Shown here: one piece after another, positions 1 through 7,885 of the stretch
Position numbering within the stretch: position 1 is the first letter of the stretch
Layout of the letters: each line of letters starts with the position of its first letter
Notes under the pieces: generated by a model
The model's input: only the letters and a program-made list of their open reading frames with translations
Told to the model about the DNA's origin: nothing
The model's database searches: none
Translations under genes and position numbers: made by a program
Assembly: GCA_965200005.1 (NCBI GenBank)
Contig: OZ241331.1
Span: 1,860,001-1,924,000, forward strand
DNA: 64,000 bases
Direction of reading: 5' to 3'
Source: Aldehydirespirator sp965200005
GTDB lineage: Bacteria > Actinomycetota > Acidimicrobiia > Acidimicrobiales > Aldehydirespiratoraceae

Positions 1-1
1 C

Positions 2-2158
2 GATCTTCGGATGATCTCGACATCGGAGATGGAGGCAATGCATCCGCTCTGGCGAGACGACGGGACAGTGATTACTGGCCTATTTGATCCTTACGAAGGT
101 GACATAGACCCAAGCGGGCTCACACATAGCTTCGCCCGGCGAGCACGCCTTCTGGGAGCACGCCTGATGCGCCGCAGCGAGGTGGTTGGTATCGAGTCAC
201 TTGATCGATGTAGCAGCGCAAACTGGCGAGTTCACGTCGAACGCACGTCCCCGGGCGCTGGGGTCTCGTCAGAAGACAAGTTGACCGTCGATTGCGACAC
301 GGTCATCAACGCAGCAGGGTTCTACGGCTCACAAGTCAGCGCCCTTGCTGGTGTTGAGGTTCCCCTTGCCGTGCTGGAACACCAATACATCGTGACCGAA
401 CCCCTGCATCTACTGCAGACAAATACTGAGATGTTTCCGTTAGTGCGTGACCCGAATTTGATGTTTTACCTGCGCCGTGAACAAGACCGGTTGCTGTTCG
501 GAAACTACGGCCACTCTGGGCGCACCGTCTGGCATGACAAGTCTCCCAAAATATTTGACTCTTCGCTCTTCGCTCCATCAACTGATGACATCGCTGAGGC
601 AGCTCTTGATGCGGCCCTCCATGTGTCGTTGCTTGAGGAAGCGGGCGTCGCGAGGTTTGTCAACGGCCCGATCACCTATTCGCCCGACGCCAATCCGCTT
701 GTGGGGCCTGCAGGGAGTGTTCGCAACTTCTATCAGGCAGTGGGTGTACAAGTTGGAGTGACTCAAGCTGCTGCTGTCGGAAAGGTGCTGAGTGAACTAA
801 TCGTTGATGGTGACACGGAGTGGGATGTTTCGTCCTGGGATCCGCGCCGCTTCGGCGACTGGGCACTGCAGGGTCGTGGACGTTGGAGTTACGCCAACGC
901 GCGTGTGCGCGAGCTTTATGAGCACCAGTACGCGGAACCGTTCCCTCATCGAATCTGGAAATCAGCGCGTCCTGTCAACAAGAGTCCTCTGTACGAGACT
1001 TTGGCTGCAAAGGGTGCTCGCTTTGGGCAAATCGCTGGTTGGGAGCGTGCATTCTGGTTCGGTTCGTTGCCATATGGCCATGCTGATCTCAGCTACCGCG
1101 ATGAACATTGGCATGACGCTGTTGCAACCGAGTGTCTAGCTGTGCGGGATCACGTGGGAGTAATGGATCACCCGGGCTTCTCACGCTTTGAGGTCAGTGG
1201 TCCTGGAGCCGAAGCCTTCCTCAATCGAATGTTCTGTACAAGGTTGCCCGCATTGGGTCGGGTGCGACTCGCTTACATGTTGCGGCCTAACGGCACCGTA
1301 TGGAGTGAAGCAACAGTCTGCCGGCTCGCTGAAGACCGTTTCTTGCTCCTAGGCGCGACTGTGGCGCGAGAACGTGACTTCGATTGGCTGCAATCTCACC
1401 TGAGGAGTGACGAGCAGGTTGATTTGCAATACGGCAAGGTTCGTACATCAACTCTGATGGTGATGGGTCCAAAGTCCCGTCAACTACTGCAGCGACTAAC
1501 GAATGCTGACCTGTCTCCGGATAATGCTCCCGCAATGTCATGGCAGGAGATGACTGTCGGTGGTGTTGATGCACTTGGTTTGCGAGTCAGTTTCGTTGGT
1601 GAACTCGGATGGGAACTCCACGTTGACGATGACGATCTAGTGGCGCTCTATGACGCACTGTTCGATGCTGGTCATGATCTCGGCATCCGAGACTTCGGTT
1701 CGTATGCCCTCAATTCGATGCGTATTGAGAAGGGCTATCACGGCTGGGGAACTGAGTTTGGTGTCGAATACACACCCTTTGATGTCGGTCTAGGCCGGTT
1801 CGTACACTTCGACAAAGGTGACTTCGTGGGACGCAAGGCAGCACTTGCAATGTCGAGCGAATCACCTGAGTGGAGCTACGGACAGTGGACGCTCAATCTC
1901 GACGATTTCGACGGTGAACACGGCGACCCGCCACCATCAGCCCCAATCCTCATGAACGGTCAACCCGTCGGATTTGTAACTTCCGCCGCAATGGGCTTCA
2001 GAACAGGTCAACGTGTCTGCCTCGGTTACGTCCAAGGCAAGTATTCAAACACAAACTCAGGCTTCTTCATCGACATATTCGGCACACCCTGCCCCGCAAG
2101 ACGCCACACCAAACCCATCTACACCCCCACACCAAAGGTTCGCCGCGCCGCTAGCTAA
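2..2158 (+). CDS. Dimethylglycine/sarcosine dehydrogenase-like FAD oxidoreductase, 5' end cut by window
   Basis: The product resembles two-domain amine demethylases that oxidise an N-methyl group with FAD and pass the one-carbon unit to tetrahydrofolate. The first ~285 residues are the C-terminal part of a DAO-type FAD domain (INAAGFYG near residue 97, then SPDANPLVGPAG). A linker follows, then a GcvT-like folate-binding domain (~residues 370-620) and a GcvT C-terminal barrel. The N-terminal Rossmann GxGxxG segment is missing, and the frame is open to the left edge (codons at 2-10 precede the ATG at 11), so the ATG at 11 is internal and the gene is truncated by the window. The stop overlaps the stop of the convergent toxin gene. 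The substrate (dimethylglycine, sarcosine or another methylamine) cannot be read from the sequence. The family call is confident. Confidence 0.85.
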   Translation, partial: DLRMISTSEMEAMHPLWRDDGTVITGLFDPYEGDIDPSGLTHSFARRARLLGARLMRRSEVVGIESLDRCSSANWRVHVERTSPGAGVSSEDKLTVDCDTVINAAGFYGSQVSALAGVEVPLAVLEHQYIVTEPLHLLQTNTEMFPLVRDPNLMFYLRREQDRLLFGNYGHSGRTVWHDKSPKIFDSSLFAPSTDDIAEAALDAALHVSLLEEAGVARFVNGPITYSPDANPLVGPAGSVRNFYQAVGVQVGVTQAAAVGKVLSELIVDGDTEWDVSSWDPRRFGDWALQGRGRWSYANARVRELYEHQYAEPFPHRIWKSARPVNKSPLYETLAAKGARFGQIAGWERAFWFGSLPYGHADLSYRDEHWHDAVATECLAVRDHVGVMDHPGFSRFEVSGPGAEAFLNRMFCTRLPALGRVRLAYMLRPNGTVWSEATVCRLAEDRFLLLGATVARERDFDWLQSHLRSDEQVDLQYGKVRTSTLMVMGPKSRQLLQRLTNADLSPDNAPAMSWQEMTVGGVDALGLRVSFVGELGWELHVDDDDLVALYDALFDAGHDLGIRDFGSYALNSMRIEKGYHGWGTEFGVEYTPFDVGLGRFVHFDKGDFVGRKAALAMSSESPEWSYGQWTLNLDDFDGEHGDPPPSAPILMNGQPVGFVTSAAMGFRTGQRVCLGYVQGKYSNTNSGFFIDIFGTPCPARRHTKPIYTPTPKVRRAAS

Positions 2159-2531
2159 CAGCCCAGTATCTCAACCCCGTGGGAATAATTCGCCAACACC
2201 GTCAAGTCTTTTAGGTCGGTCGTAAGCACAGAGCCGCCCGGCTCGGCGATTGACACGACGAGAGCGTCCACAACGGAGCCCCGTCCCGCCCGGGCGCGGA
2301 GCACTCCGGCGCGCCGGGCTGTCCGCTCAGTAATCTCGTCAACAATGTTGCAGGACTTGACGAGGCGGTTGATTGCAGCGTCCGTGTGCTGTCGTCCCGA
2401 CGTTGACTTGCCAAGATAACAGTAGGAACCACGGGCGGTGATGACTCTCGAGTGAGGAGAGACATAACGGCGTTTGAGTTGTGATTACGTCGGGCCCGGC
2501 GACTAAGGGCACCCGAGTCGATAACGAGCAA
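2155..2531 (-). pseudogene. VapC-like PIN-domain toxin broken by a 1-nt deletion
   Basis: PIN-domain proteins are Mg-dependent RNases that form type II toxin-antitoxin pairs. Translation from the TTG at 2531 gives LVIDSGALSRRAR, the first acidic strand of a PIN fold. It runs to VPTVILA and then loses the frame. The next frame continues GRQHTDAAINRLVKSCNI, then VVDALVVSIAEPGG and LTTDLKDLTVLA, the second half of a PIN domain, ending at the TAG at 2155-2157. Adding one G near 2408-2411 restores ILAES, including the Glu expected in the active site, and gives about 125 residues, a normal length. The gene starts one base after the antitoxin stop, as in vapBC pairs. Either the toxin is inactivated or there is a base-call error. 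Confidence 0.75.
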
Positions 2532-2532
2532 C

Positions 2533-2784
2533 TTAGGCGAGTCCTACGGCAGCTGCATGAGACTTCACCTTTTGAACGATTGACTCGGCGTAGCGCATCG
2601 CCTCAGCAGTTGGTTCTCCGATCTCCTCGGTGAGCTCATCGACATAACGCTGCATCTCGGCAACCAATTCCTCGCGACGTAGCTCAGTGCGCAGGGCGTC
2701 CTGGAGCATCTTGGAAGGCGACCACTCCCGATCGCGCATCGCCGAGTACAGATCGTCGGGCAAGTAGACATGAACGCGTGGCAT
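2533..2784 (-). CDS. VapB-like / ribbon-helix-helix antitoxin
   Basis: This 83-residue protein starts MPRVHVYLPDDLYSAM, the short beta strand and first helix typical of ribbon-helix-helix or VapB antitoxins. A charged helical C-terminus follows that would wrap the toxin. It lies directly upstream of the PIN-domain toxin on the same strand with a one-base gap, so the two form a toxin-antitoxin unit. I prefer the ATG at 2784 over the one two codons upstream because the conserved strand begins there. Such antitoxins bind DNA as dimers and repress their own operon; no operator was identified with confidence. The antitoxin looks intact although the toxin is frameshifted. Confidence 0.7.
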   Translation of the reverse strand: MPRVHVYLPDDLYSAMRDREWSPSKMLQDALRTELRREELVAEMQRYVDELTEEIGEPTAEAMRYAESIVQKVKSHAAAVGLA

Positions 2785-2805
2785 ACGCACACTTTACGTG
2801 CTCAC

Positions 2806-2850
2806 GACGCCCTTGTATTAACTTATATGAAATATATCTGCGTATCGCCT
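2806..2850 (-). promoter_or_regulatory. AT-rich probable promoter of the VapBC-like pair
   Basis: In GC-rich surroundings this stretch is markedly AT-rich. On the minus strand it contains TATATTTCATATAAGTTAAT, which offers several possible -10 hexamers 25-50 bases before the antitoxin start. It sits between the selenoprotein stop (2919) and the antitoxin. No -35 box or palindrome is clear, so this is a position-based inference. Confidence 0.35.
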
Positions 2851-2918
2851 AAGACTAGGCAGCGAGAACGGCAGAGTAGATCTCTCGGATGTCTCCAATA
2901 CTTGCTTTTTGTTCGGGC

Positions 2919-3437
2919 TTAGCTGGGGCCGACTAGGGCTTGGATTAGTTGATCGAAGGCTTTGTCGGCTATTTCAGTCATCTCTGAGTCGGTGCGATCC
3001 TGGATTGGGTGTCTGGTCAGTACCGCATCTGGGTCGTAACCGAGTGAGTCAGCTTGTGCATTCACAGCCGATTCAAACTGAACAGTCGAGACGAAGACAC
3101 CCGGGACTCCGCGGCGTTCAATGTCGCTGATGTCATGCACACTGCACGACACACAAGAGCCTCAATCGGCTAATGCCTCAATTACCGCATCGCATTCAGT
3201 GGCGATCTGATAGCGCAGGTCCGCCGGAGCTGGCTTAGTGAACGCTGGCTTGGTGTAGCGATTGACCCTCGCACCGAGTGAGTCGAGTCGCTGCGAGATG
3301 CGGTCAAGGAACACATCGCCTCGAGGCTTGGAGATGTCAAGCAGGCCCACCGTCAAACCGGTCAACGACTCCGGCCGCACAGCCCGCCGCCCAACGATCG
3401 GCTCCTGCTCGCCAGTCGGATCAAGCACAACAGTCAC
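2919..3437 (-). CDS. UGSC-family selenoprotein, in-frame TGA read as selenocysteine
   Basis: The frame from the GTG at 3437 is preceded by AGGAGG, 7 bases away. It runs 91 codons and meets TGA at 3162-3164, then stays open for another 80 codons. Read through, the junction is ALADUGSCVSCSVHD, the signature of the UGSC (seleno)protein family in which the first residue is Sec or Cys. Family-like sequence lies on both sides: VGLLDISKPRGDVFLDRI and AFTKPAPADLRYQIA before, ERRGVPGVFV and HPIQDRTDSEM after. The full product is 172 residues with Sec at 92. A strong stem-loop begins 9 bases after the TGA. A conventional gene caller would give two truncated genes. The biochemical role of the family is not established; the UGSC/CSSC-type residues suggest redox chemistry. 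The neighbour at 3731-5179 carries a thioredoxin domain. The Sec synthesis and decoding genes are not in this window, so decoding is inferred. Confidence 0.85.
3130..3152 (-). promoter_or_regulatory. Candidate bacterial SECIS stem-loop
   Basis: Immediately downstream of the TGA, bases 10-32 fold into a 10-bp stem (two G-U wobbles) closed by a GTG triloop. The inner arms are GTCGTGCA and TGCATGAC. The loop begins 20 bases after the TGA and its first base is G. This matches the general form of bacterial SECIS elements: an in-coding hairpin just 3' of UGA with a small apical loop carrying an early guanosine. No folding program was run. Confidence 0.7.
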
Positions 3438-3730
3438 TGTGAAGCCTCCTAAGGCGAGTCATCGTCAATCTTGTACTTCGACCAGAGTAATCGAGCATCT
3501 TTGCAGTGCCATCCCGAAACTGCTGGTTGGTCGGCACAAAGACAGCCAACTCTCTTGAGACGGCTAGCTCCGAGTCGTGCCTACCAGCGGCCTTTGAGGT
3601 ACCGGGCTGGCGAGACTCACCTCGCTCAGGATGCTCATTGCAAGCCCAAGGTTGAGCTTCGCCTGCCGCCTTTACTGCTACTTGAGAGGCCCCTGAACCC
3701 TCGAACTTGTCCCATCGACCGTCGGTGGGA
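3438..3730. other. 293-bp gap between the thioredoxin-fusion gene and the selenoprotein gene
   Basis: No recognisable gene. One minus-strand frame stays open across the gap (to 3421) and a plus-strand frame is also open, but neither gives recognisable sequence, so both look like GC-driven shadows. The only clear signal is the AGGAGG ribosome site of the selenoprotein next to its start. Both flanking genes may be on one transcript, or the gap may hold a separate promoter. Confidence 0.4.
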
Positions 3731-5179
3731 TCATGCTGTGATCTCGCGGGTGACGGGGTCGCTGCCCCGGGTACCGCTGGCCCATCCGCTGATGATGGCC
3801 GAGAACAGTCCCGCTGGGCCACCAGTGTGAGTCACTAGCAAGCCACCAGGTCGGTACTTTGGGAGCTTCTGCCCGGCCGCTGCTGCAGGCAGGCCTGCCT
3901 CGATCCCGTCAGTTCCCGCAAGCAACTCATCAGCATCGACTAGCAGGTGTTTGTTCAGTTCGCTCATGAACCGGTCACGGCTCCAGCCTCCGTCAACAAA
4001 GCGTGCCAGGTGTTCGGGAGAGATGATCAACATCGCATCTAGAGCAATCACAATCCTGGGCGTTACCGATGCTCTCAGCACGAGCGCCAGGTGACGGATC
4101 AGCGACTCCGCGGTGCGTGACCGTTCATCCATGAATATGTGTGGCGACTCGCCTGCGAACAGCGTCACAGTGGACTGTTCCCGCCGCCAGCCCCTGCTCT
4201 CGGCTAGCGACGTCCACGGCGAGTCCTCCTCATGCTCAGCAAAGCAGAGCCCCACCTTTGCAGGTGAACCCAGCGTGGCCCGATCGACCTCGCCCGGTCG
4301 GCCGCCACCCACATTGCGGATCACAAGCTGCAGCGCCCGACCAATCGTTGAATTTGCCCGGTTGCCTTGGCCCAAAGCATTGATGCCATTGCTCAAGCCG
4401 ATTCGCTTCGCCACCGGGCCGTTCACCACCAGCACCGGCCCGACACTCATTGTGGTGGCAAGCACGCCATGGATGTTGAACTCGTCGGTGCATGCTGCCT
4501 CTACCGCAGCGATCACGATCGGCAGATACTCGGGCCGACAGCCCGCCAGTACCGCATTGATGGCCACCTTCTCGACCGTGCAAGGAACCAGCACCGGTGG
4601 AACCGTGGCAACCACATCGTCGGCATCGCGATTAGTGCCCTCAAGCATTCGCAACACTCTGGACTCCGTTGGTGGCACTACCGGAAGACCGTCAGACCAC
4701 CCTCGATCCCACATTGCTTCCCAGTTGTCTTCGGCGGTCGCTAACTCGATGCGGCGGCTGTGCAATCCGGATGCCTCAAAGCGAGCAACCCTTGCTGCGT
4801 TGGCAGGGTCAACGTTGGCGGAACCACATCCCGGTCGCCACTCCGGCAGGCCATCGCCCAGACCGTCGATGCCTGACACCCGCTCCCACTCGTCTCGTGA
4901 CCAGCCCTCGGTTTGCTCTTCGATCTTCCCGTTCACAATGCGATACAGAGTGGGCACAGTTTCGATGGCCTGATGCCAGGACACCGACAGATCACTGTCG
5001 TGTCGCACCCAGTCGGCGGCCGCGGGAAAGTCAGGGTCGTCTTGGGTGAACACGGTCAGCGTGTCTCGTTGTTGCAGTTCATGCAGGACAGGGACAACCA
5101 GCTCACATGTCGGGCAATCTCGCTTAACGAACGCAACCAGCCCATCGGGAAGCGGCGGGGCCTGCGGGATCGGGCTCAC
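3731..5179 (-). CDS. Thioredoxin-like domain fused to a UGSC-associated domain
   Basis: This is a 482-residue protein. Residues ~12-95 look like a thioredoxin-type fold, with C22-P-T-C25 in KRDCPTCELV and the cis-proline turn TVPT at 74-77. A GCGS motif (Cys118) follows in a linker. From ~150 to the end is a large domain beginning SDGLPVVPPT, with VEKVAINAVLAGCRPEYLP and ALGQGNRANSTIGRA. From memory this domain is found near UGSC-family proteins in bacteria, but its activity is unknown to me. The start is a GTG at 5179; the divergent flavin reductase starts 103 bases away. It precedes the selenoprotein on the same strand, so the two probably act together, perhaps with this protein recycling the selenoprotein; that is inference. 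Motifs look intact and there is no internal stop. Confidence 0.7.
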   Translation of the reverse strand: MSPIPQAPPLPDGLVAFVKRDCPTCELVVPVLHELQQRDTLTVFTQDDPDFPAAADWVRHDSDLSVSWHQAIETVPTLYRIVNGKIEEQTEGWSRDEWERVSGIDGLGDGLPEWRPGCGSANVDPANAARVARFEASGLHSRRIELATAEDNWEAMWDRGWSDGLPVVPPTESRVLRMLEGTNRDADDVVATVPPVLVPCTVEKVAINAVLAGCRPEYLPIVIAAVEAACTDEFNIHGVLATTMSVGPVLVVNGPVAKRIGLSNGINALGQGNRANSTIGRALQLVIRNVGGGRPGEVDRATLGSPAKVGLCFAEHEEDSPWTSLAESRGWRREQSTVTLFAGESPHIFMDERSRTAESLIRHLALVLRASVTPRIVIALDAMLIISPEHLARFVDGGWSRDRFMSELNKHLLVDADELLAGTDGIEAGLPAAAAGQKLPKYRPGGLLVTHTGGPAGLFSAIISGWASGTRGSDPVTREITA

Positions 5180-5266
5180 AGTTCGCTCACGTCGTGCGGC
5201 GTTGCCCGGTGCTGCGAACGCTTCCGTCGGGGGCAGTCGTTACTCATGAACTGATTGTGTCACTGT

Positions 5267-5272
5267 TAGCCT
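5267..5272 (+). promoter_or_regulatory. Probable -10 box (TAGCCT), leaderless flavin reductase transcript
   Basis: TAGCCT ends 9 bases before the ATG at 5282 and no Shine-Dalgarno sequence lies between them. This matches the TAnnnT-before-start pattern seen at hisS, aroB, pheS and argC in this window. No convincing -35 box. Confidence 0.4.
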
Positions 5273-5281
5273 GCCGTCGCG

Positions 5282-5794
5282 ATGAGCGGCGTCGGATCGA
5301 GCGGTTCAGCTACCGGATTTGACGCAGCAGAGTTCCGGCGGGTGCTCGGTCACTATCCGACTGGTGTAACGGTCGTTACGGCTACCACACCGAGTGGGCC
5401 CGAAGGTATGACAATTGGGTCGTTTACCAGCGTCTCGCTTGACCCGCCGATGGTCTCGTTCTGCCCAGGGCGTGACTCCGACTCGTGGGCCAAGATGCGC
5501 CCGGTCGGCAGCTTTTGCGTCAATGTTCTCAGCGATGAACAGTCGACCATCTCGTCGGTGTTCGCGAGCAGGGTGGACGATCGGTTCGCTGACATCAATA
5601 CAAGGGTCGAAGTGACAGGCTCTCCCGTGATTGAGGGGTGTTTGGGCTGGATCGACTGCACGCTCGCTGAGGTCCATGCGGTGGGCGATCATCACATTGT
5701 TGTTGGAGAGGTTGTAGCGCTGGGTTCTGGGCGGTCGGCTGGAGGGCCGCTGGTGTTCTTCAAGGGCGGCTACTGGCAGGTCGCACAGATCTAG
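5282..5794 (+). CDS. Flavin reductase family protein (FMN-binding split barrel)
   Basis: At 170 residues this is the usual size for NAD(P)H:flavin oxidoreductases that supply reduced FMN/FAD to a partner monooxygenase. Residues 14-35 (FRRVLGHYPTGVTVVTA) are the family's opening helix-strand. MTIGSFTSVSLDPPMVSFC forms the flavin phosphate and isoalloxazine contacts, SFCVNVLS the next strand, and HHIVVGEVVALG near 140 the conserved HxxxxGEV-type strand. The next gene follows after 13 bases, so they are probably co-transcribed. It is divergent from the thioredoxin-fusion gene. No oxygenase component is adjacent, so the flavin user is unknown. Confidence 0.85.
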   Translation: MSGVGSSGSATGFDAAEFRRVLGHYPTGVTVVTATTPSGPEGMTIGSFTSVSLDPPMVSFCPGRDSDSWAKMRPVGSFCVNVLSDEQSTISSVFASRVDDRFADINTRVEVTGSPVIEGCLGWIDCTLAEVHAVGDHHIVVGEVVALGSGRSAGGPLVFFKGGYWQVAQI

Positions 5795-5807
5795 AGGAGG
5801 TCAAGCC

Positions 5808-6326
5808 TTGGCGATCTATGCACTCGGCGACATCGAGCCGCGCATCCACCCGGCTGCTTACGTGCATCCATTGGCGGTTGTGATCGGCAATGTTGAGCTA
5901 GCAGCCGAGGCAAGTGTCTGGCCCTATGCGGTATTGCGAGGCGATGACGGTGTGATCACTGTCGGTGTCGGCAGCAACATCCAGGATGCAGCCGTGATCC
6001 ACTGCACGCCTGGTCAACCCACAGTTATTGGCGCTGGATGCACCATCGGGCATCAGGCTCACCTTGAAGGCTGCACCGTGCATGATGACTCGCTGATCGG
6101 TGTCGGTGCGATAGCGATTCACCGAGCGAGCATCGGTCCCCATGCTCTTGTGGGTGCCAATGCGACCGTGATCGCAGGTCAAGTCGTGCCGCCGCATGCC
6201 ATGGCCGTCGGCACGCCCGCAAGGATCCGCGAGGACTGTTTCGAAGCCGGCCACAACCAGCAGAACGCCCAGGCCTACATCGATCGAGGCGCCCTCTACC
6301 GCAAAGCCCTCCGCCGCCTCGACTAA
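5808..6326 (+). CDS. Gamma-carbonic-anhydrase-like hexapeptide-repeat protein
   Basis: This 172-residue left-handed beta-helix protein starts at a TTG preceded by AGAGGAGG. It carries family landmarks: LRGD (Arg44, Asp46), NIQD (Gln59, Asp60), IH (His65) and GH (His82). In classical gamma carbonic anhydrases the third zinc His sits five residues after the second. Here that position is Glu87, in GHQAHLEGC, with a His at 85. The metal site is therefore changed or shifted, and carbonic anhydrase activity should not be assumed; an acyl-CoA-related or structural role is possible. It is probably co-transcribed with the flavin reductase. Its stop overlaps the stop of the convergent DUF4268 pseudogene. 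Confidence 0.8.
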   Translation: MAIYALGDIEPRIHPAAYVHPLAVVIGNVELAAEASVWPYAVLRGDDGVITVGVGSNIQDAAVIHCTPGQPTVIGAGCTIGHQAHLEGCTVHDDSLIGVGAIAIHRASIGPHALVGANATVIAGQVVPPHAMAVGTPARIREDCFEAGHNQQNAQAYIDRGALYRKALRRLD

Positions 6327-7242
6327 GGGTCGCTACCCGCAATCTGTGAGGCGTTCTGCGTCGGAGCGTCGCGGGCCTGCAGTATTTCCTTGTACAGCCC
6401 GAGCCGCTTGTGAAGCCAATCAGCGGCGTCGTCCCAACGGTTGCGATCGCGAGCATCAATGTCGCTGTACGTGTGGGCGTAGGACTCGAAAGAAGGATCG
6501 TCAATCTTGTCTCGCAGTTCGGAGACCGCGTCAGCTAGGGCCCGTTGCCTCTCTCGCCTTTGCTTTTGGGCACTCCTAGGAATGCACCGACCTGTCCGCT
6601 GGCTAACACATACAGCGAGATGTAGACATCTCCAACTTGATGATGAACGTTGCTTGATGCCCAACCCGGGCTGACGACAGCGGAATGACGCTGAGCCACA
6701 TGGTTCCACAAGGCACGACGGAATTGTCCAATCTCGTCCCAATCGGCGCCTCCGAGGTTACGAATCCAGTTGCTTGGCCTCTCGAGTGCCTCAAAGAGGG
6801 GCACTCGCTTTGATTCGTCGATCTTCACGACTCGGACACGCACTGCGAAAAACGCAAACGGCTCCGCAGTGTGTTCGTTTAGTCAGCGAACAGCGGACAG
6901 GATTGTGTCGTCAAAGTCAGCAGCGATCCAGATTGCAGCCTTGGCATCTCGGCCCGACAAGTAAGCAAGCACCTGACCCAGGTGCTGCAAGTTGGCTGAC
7001 TGAAGCTGGTTCTCAATAATGACCGCGCCGTCATCACGTGGGTCGGTCGCCACGACGTCCACCCGATAGGGCCCGACATGAGCTTCCCTGCGCTCATATT
7101 TGAGTTCAAAGCCGATCACTTTTGACAATCGATTCAGGTTCTCCGCCAGCCAAGGCGTGAAGTCAAGTGCCTCATGTTTCCAAACACAGCGCAGCGGAAC
7201 CTGATGCAGAGTTCCGAACTCGGGTTCGCTATTTCTGTCCAT
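6323..7242 (-). pseudogene. DUF4268-type protein inactivated by a nonsense codon and a frameshift
   Basis: Read from the ATG at 7242, the sequence matches the DUF4268 group: ENLNRLSKVIGFELKYER, then VGPYRVDVVATDPRDDGAVI (a PD-(D/E)xK-nuclease-like core), IENQLQSANLQHLGQVLAYL and IWIAADFDDTI. It stops at TGA 6883-6885 in ILSAVR*LNEHT, where a Trp is expected. The same frame then continues LNEHTAEPFAFFAVRVRVVK and NWIRNLGGADWDEIGQFRR. A second lesion near 6548-6555, in a GAGAGAGG run, shifts the frame; the other frame continues ERQRALADAVSELRDKIDD to WDDAADWLHKRLGLYKEIL and ends at 6323. With both repaired the protein would be about 305 residues. Proteins of this family are often found near defence or mobile loci; function not established. 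Confidence 0.75.
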
Positions 7243-7885
7243 GAGTCGAGACTACGACGACCCTACGACACCGTTCCTAAAGTCGGCCTCCACCTGCCGT
7301 CTCCCGGCGACTCCAGGTGAACGGGCCTGACTGCTCTACCGGTCTTCTTCAAGTCGAGCGTGCTATCTGAGGTCGCAGAGACCATCGAACCATGCTGCAG
7401 GGCCACTGCATGAGCGTTGTGTTGGGGTGGCTCAGTCCGATTTTAGATGTCCTTACGGTTATGGCTGAGCTGTTTCGGTATGTGATGTGTGGTTCCAAGC
7501 CACTGCTGGTATAGTGAATGTATGTTCGGTTCATTCCAGGAGGCAGCCGCTCGGCTGGTCTTGGTGTTCGTTGAGAGCGTGAGCGTGTCGGGGATGGGTT
7601 CCTCGCTGCTGCTCATGGGACTGTGGGCCGCAAGGTTGGCCTGGTCGAGATGATTCCGGGTTTTGTGGTCGTAGCTAGTGAGCCTGATGGTGATTGTGGC
7701 TCTGATCAGGCACGGGTAGAGCTTGTTGATGAGTCCGGACGTGTCTGCAAGTTTGCGGTTATGCGCCTTCGGGATGCTGTGCCTGTCGAGATGCCGCATC
7801 AAGCACTTCGCCCATGTGGTGTGATCACAACACGATATGCAGAGATGTTTGGTGTGATGTCATATGCTTGTGGGGTGTTGTAGTT
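7243..7885. other. ~640-bp region without an assignable gene upstream of the DUF222/HNH gene
   Basis: Short open frames on both strands overlap and none gives recognisable protein. A TATAGT hexamer at 7510-7515 lies 6 bases before an ATG at 7522 whose frame reads MFGSFQEAAARL and stops after 44 codons. This resembles the opening of some DUF222 proteins and may be the original 5' end of the next gene, separated from it by further decay. That link is speculative. Confidence 0.3.

Noticed and set aside
3421..3822. Minus-strand ORF of 133 codons between the two module genes
   Set aside because: It overlaps the ends of both neighbours, has no recognisable sequence and an equally long frame exists on the other strand.
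4113..4973. 286-codon plus-strand ORF opposite the thioredoxin-fusion gene
   Set aside because: It is the antisense shadow of a conserved gene; its sequence is Ser/Thr/Pro/Arg-rich and matches no family.
6883..6885. In-frame TGA in the DUF4268 gene as a second selenocysteine codon
   Set aside because: The expected residue is Trp, a single TGG to TGA change explains it, there is no redox motif around it, and the gene has a second lesion.
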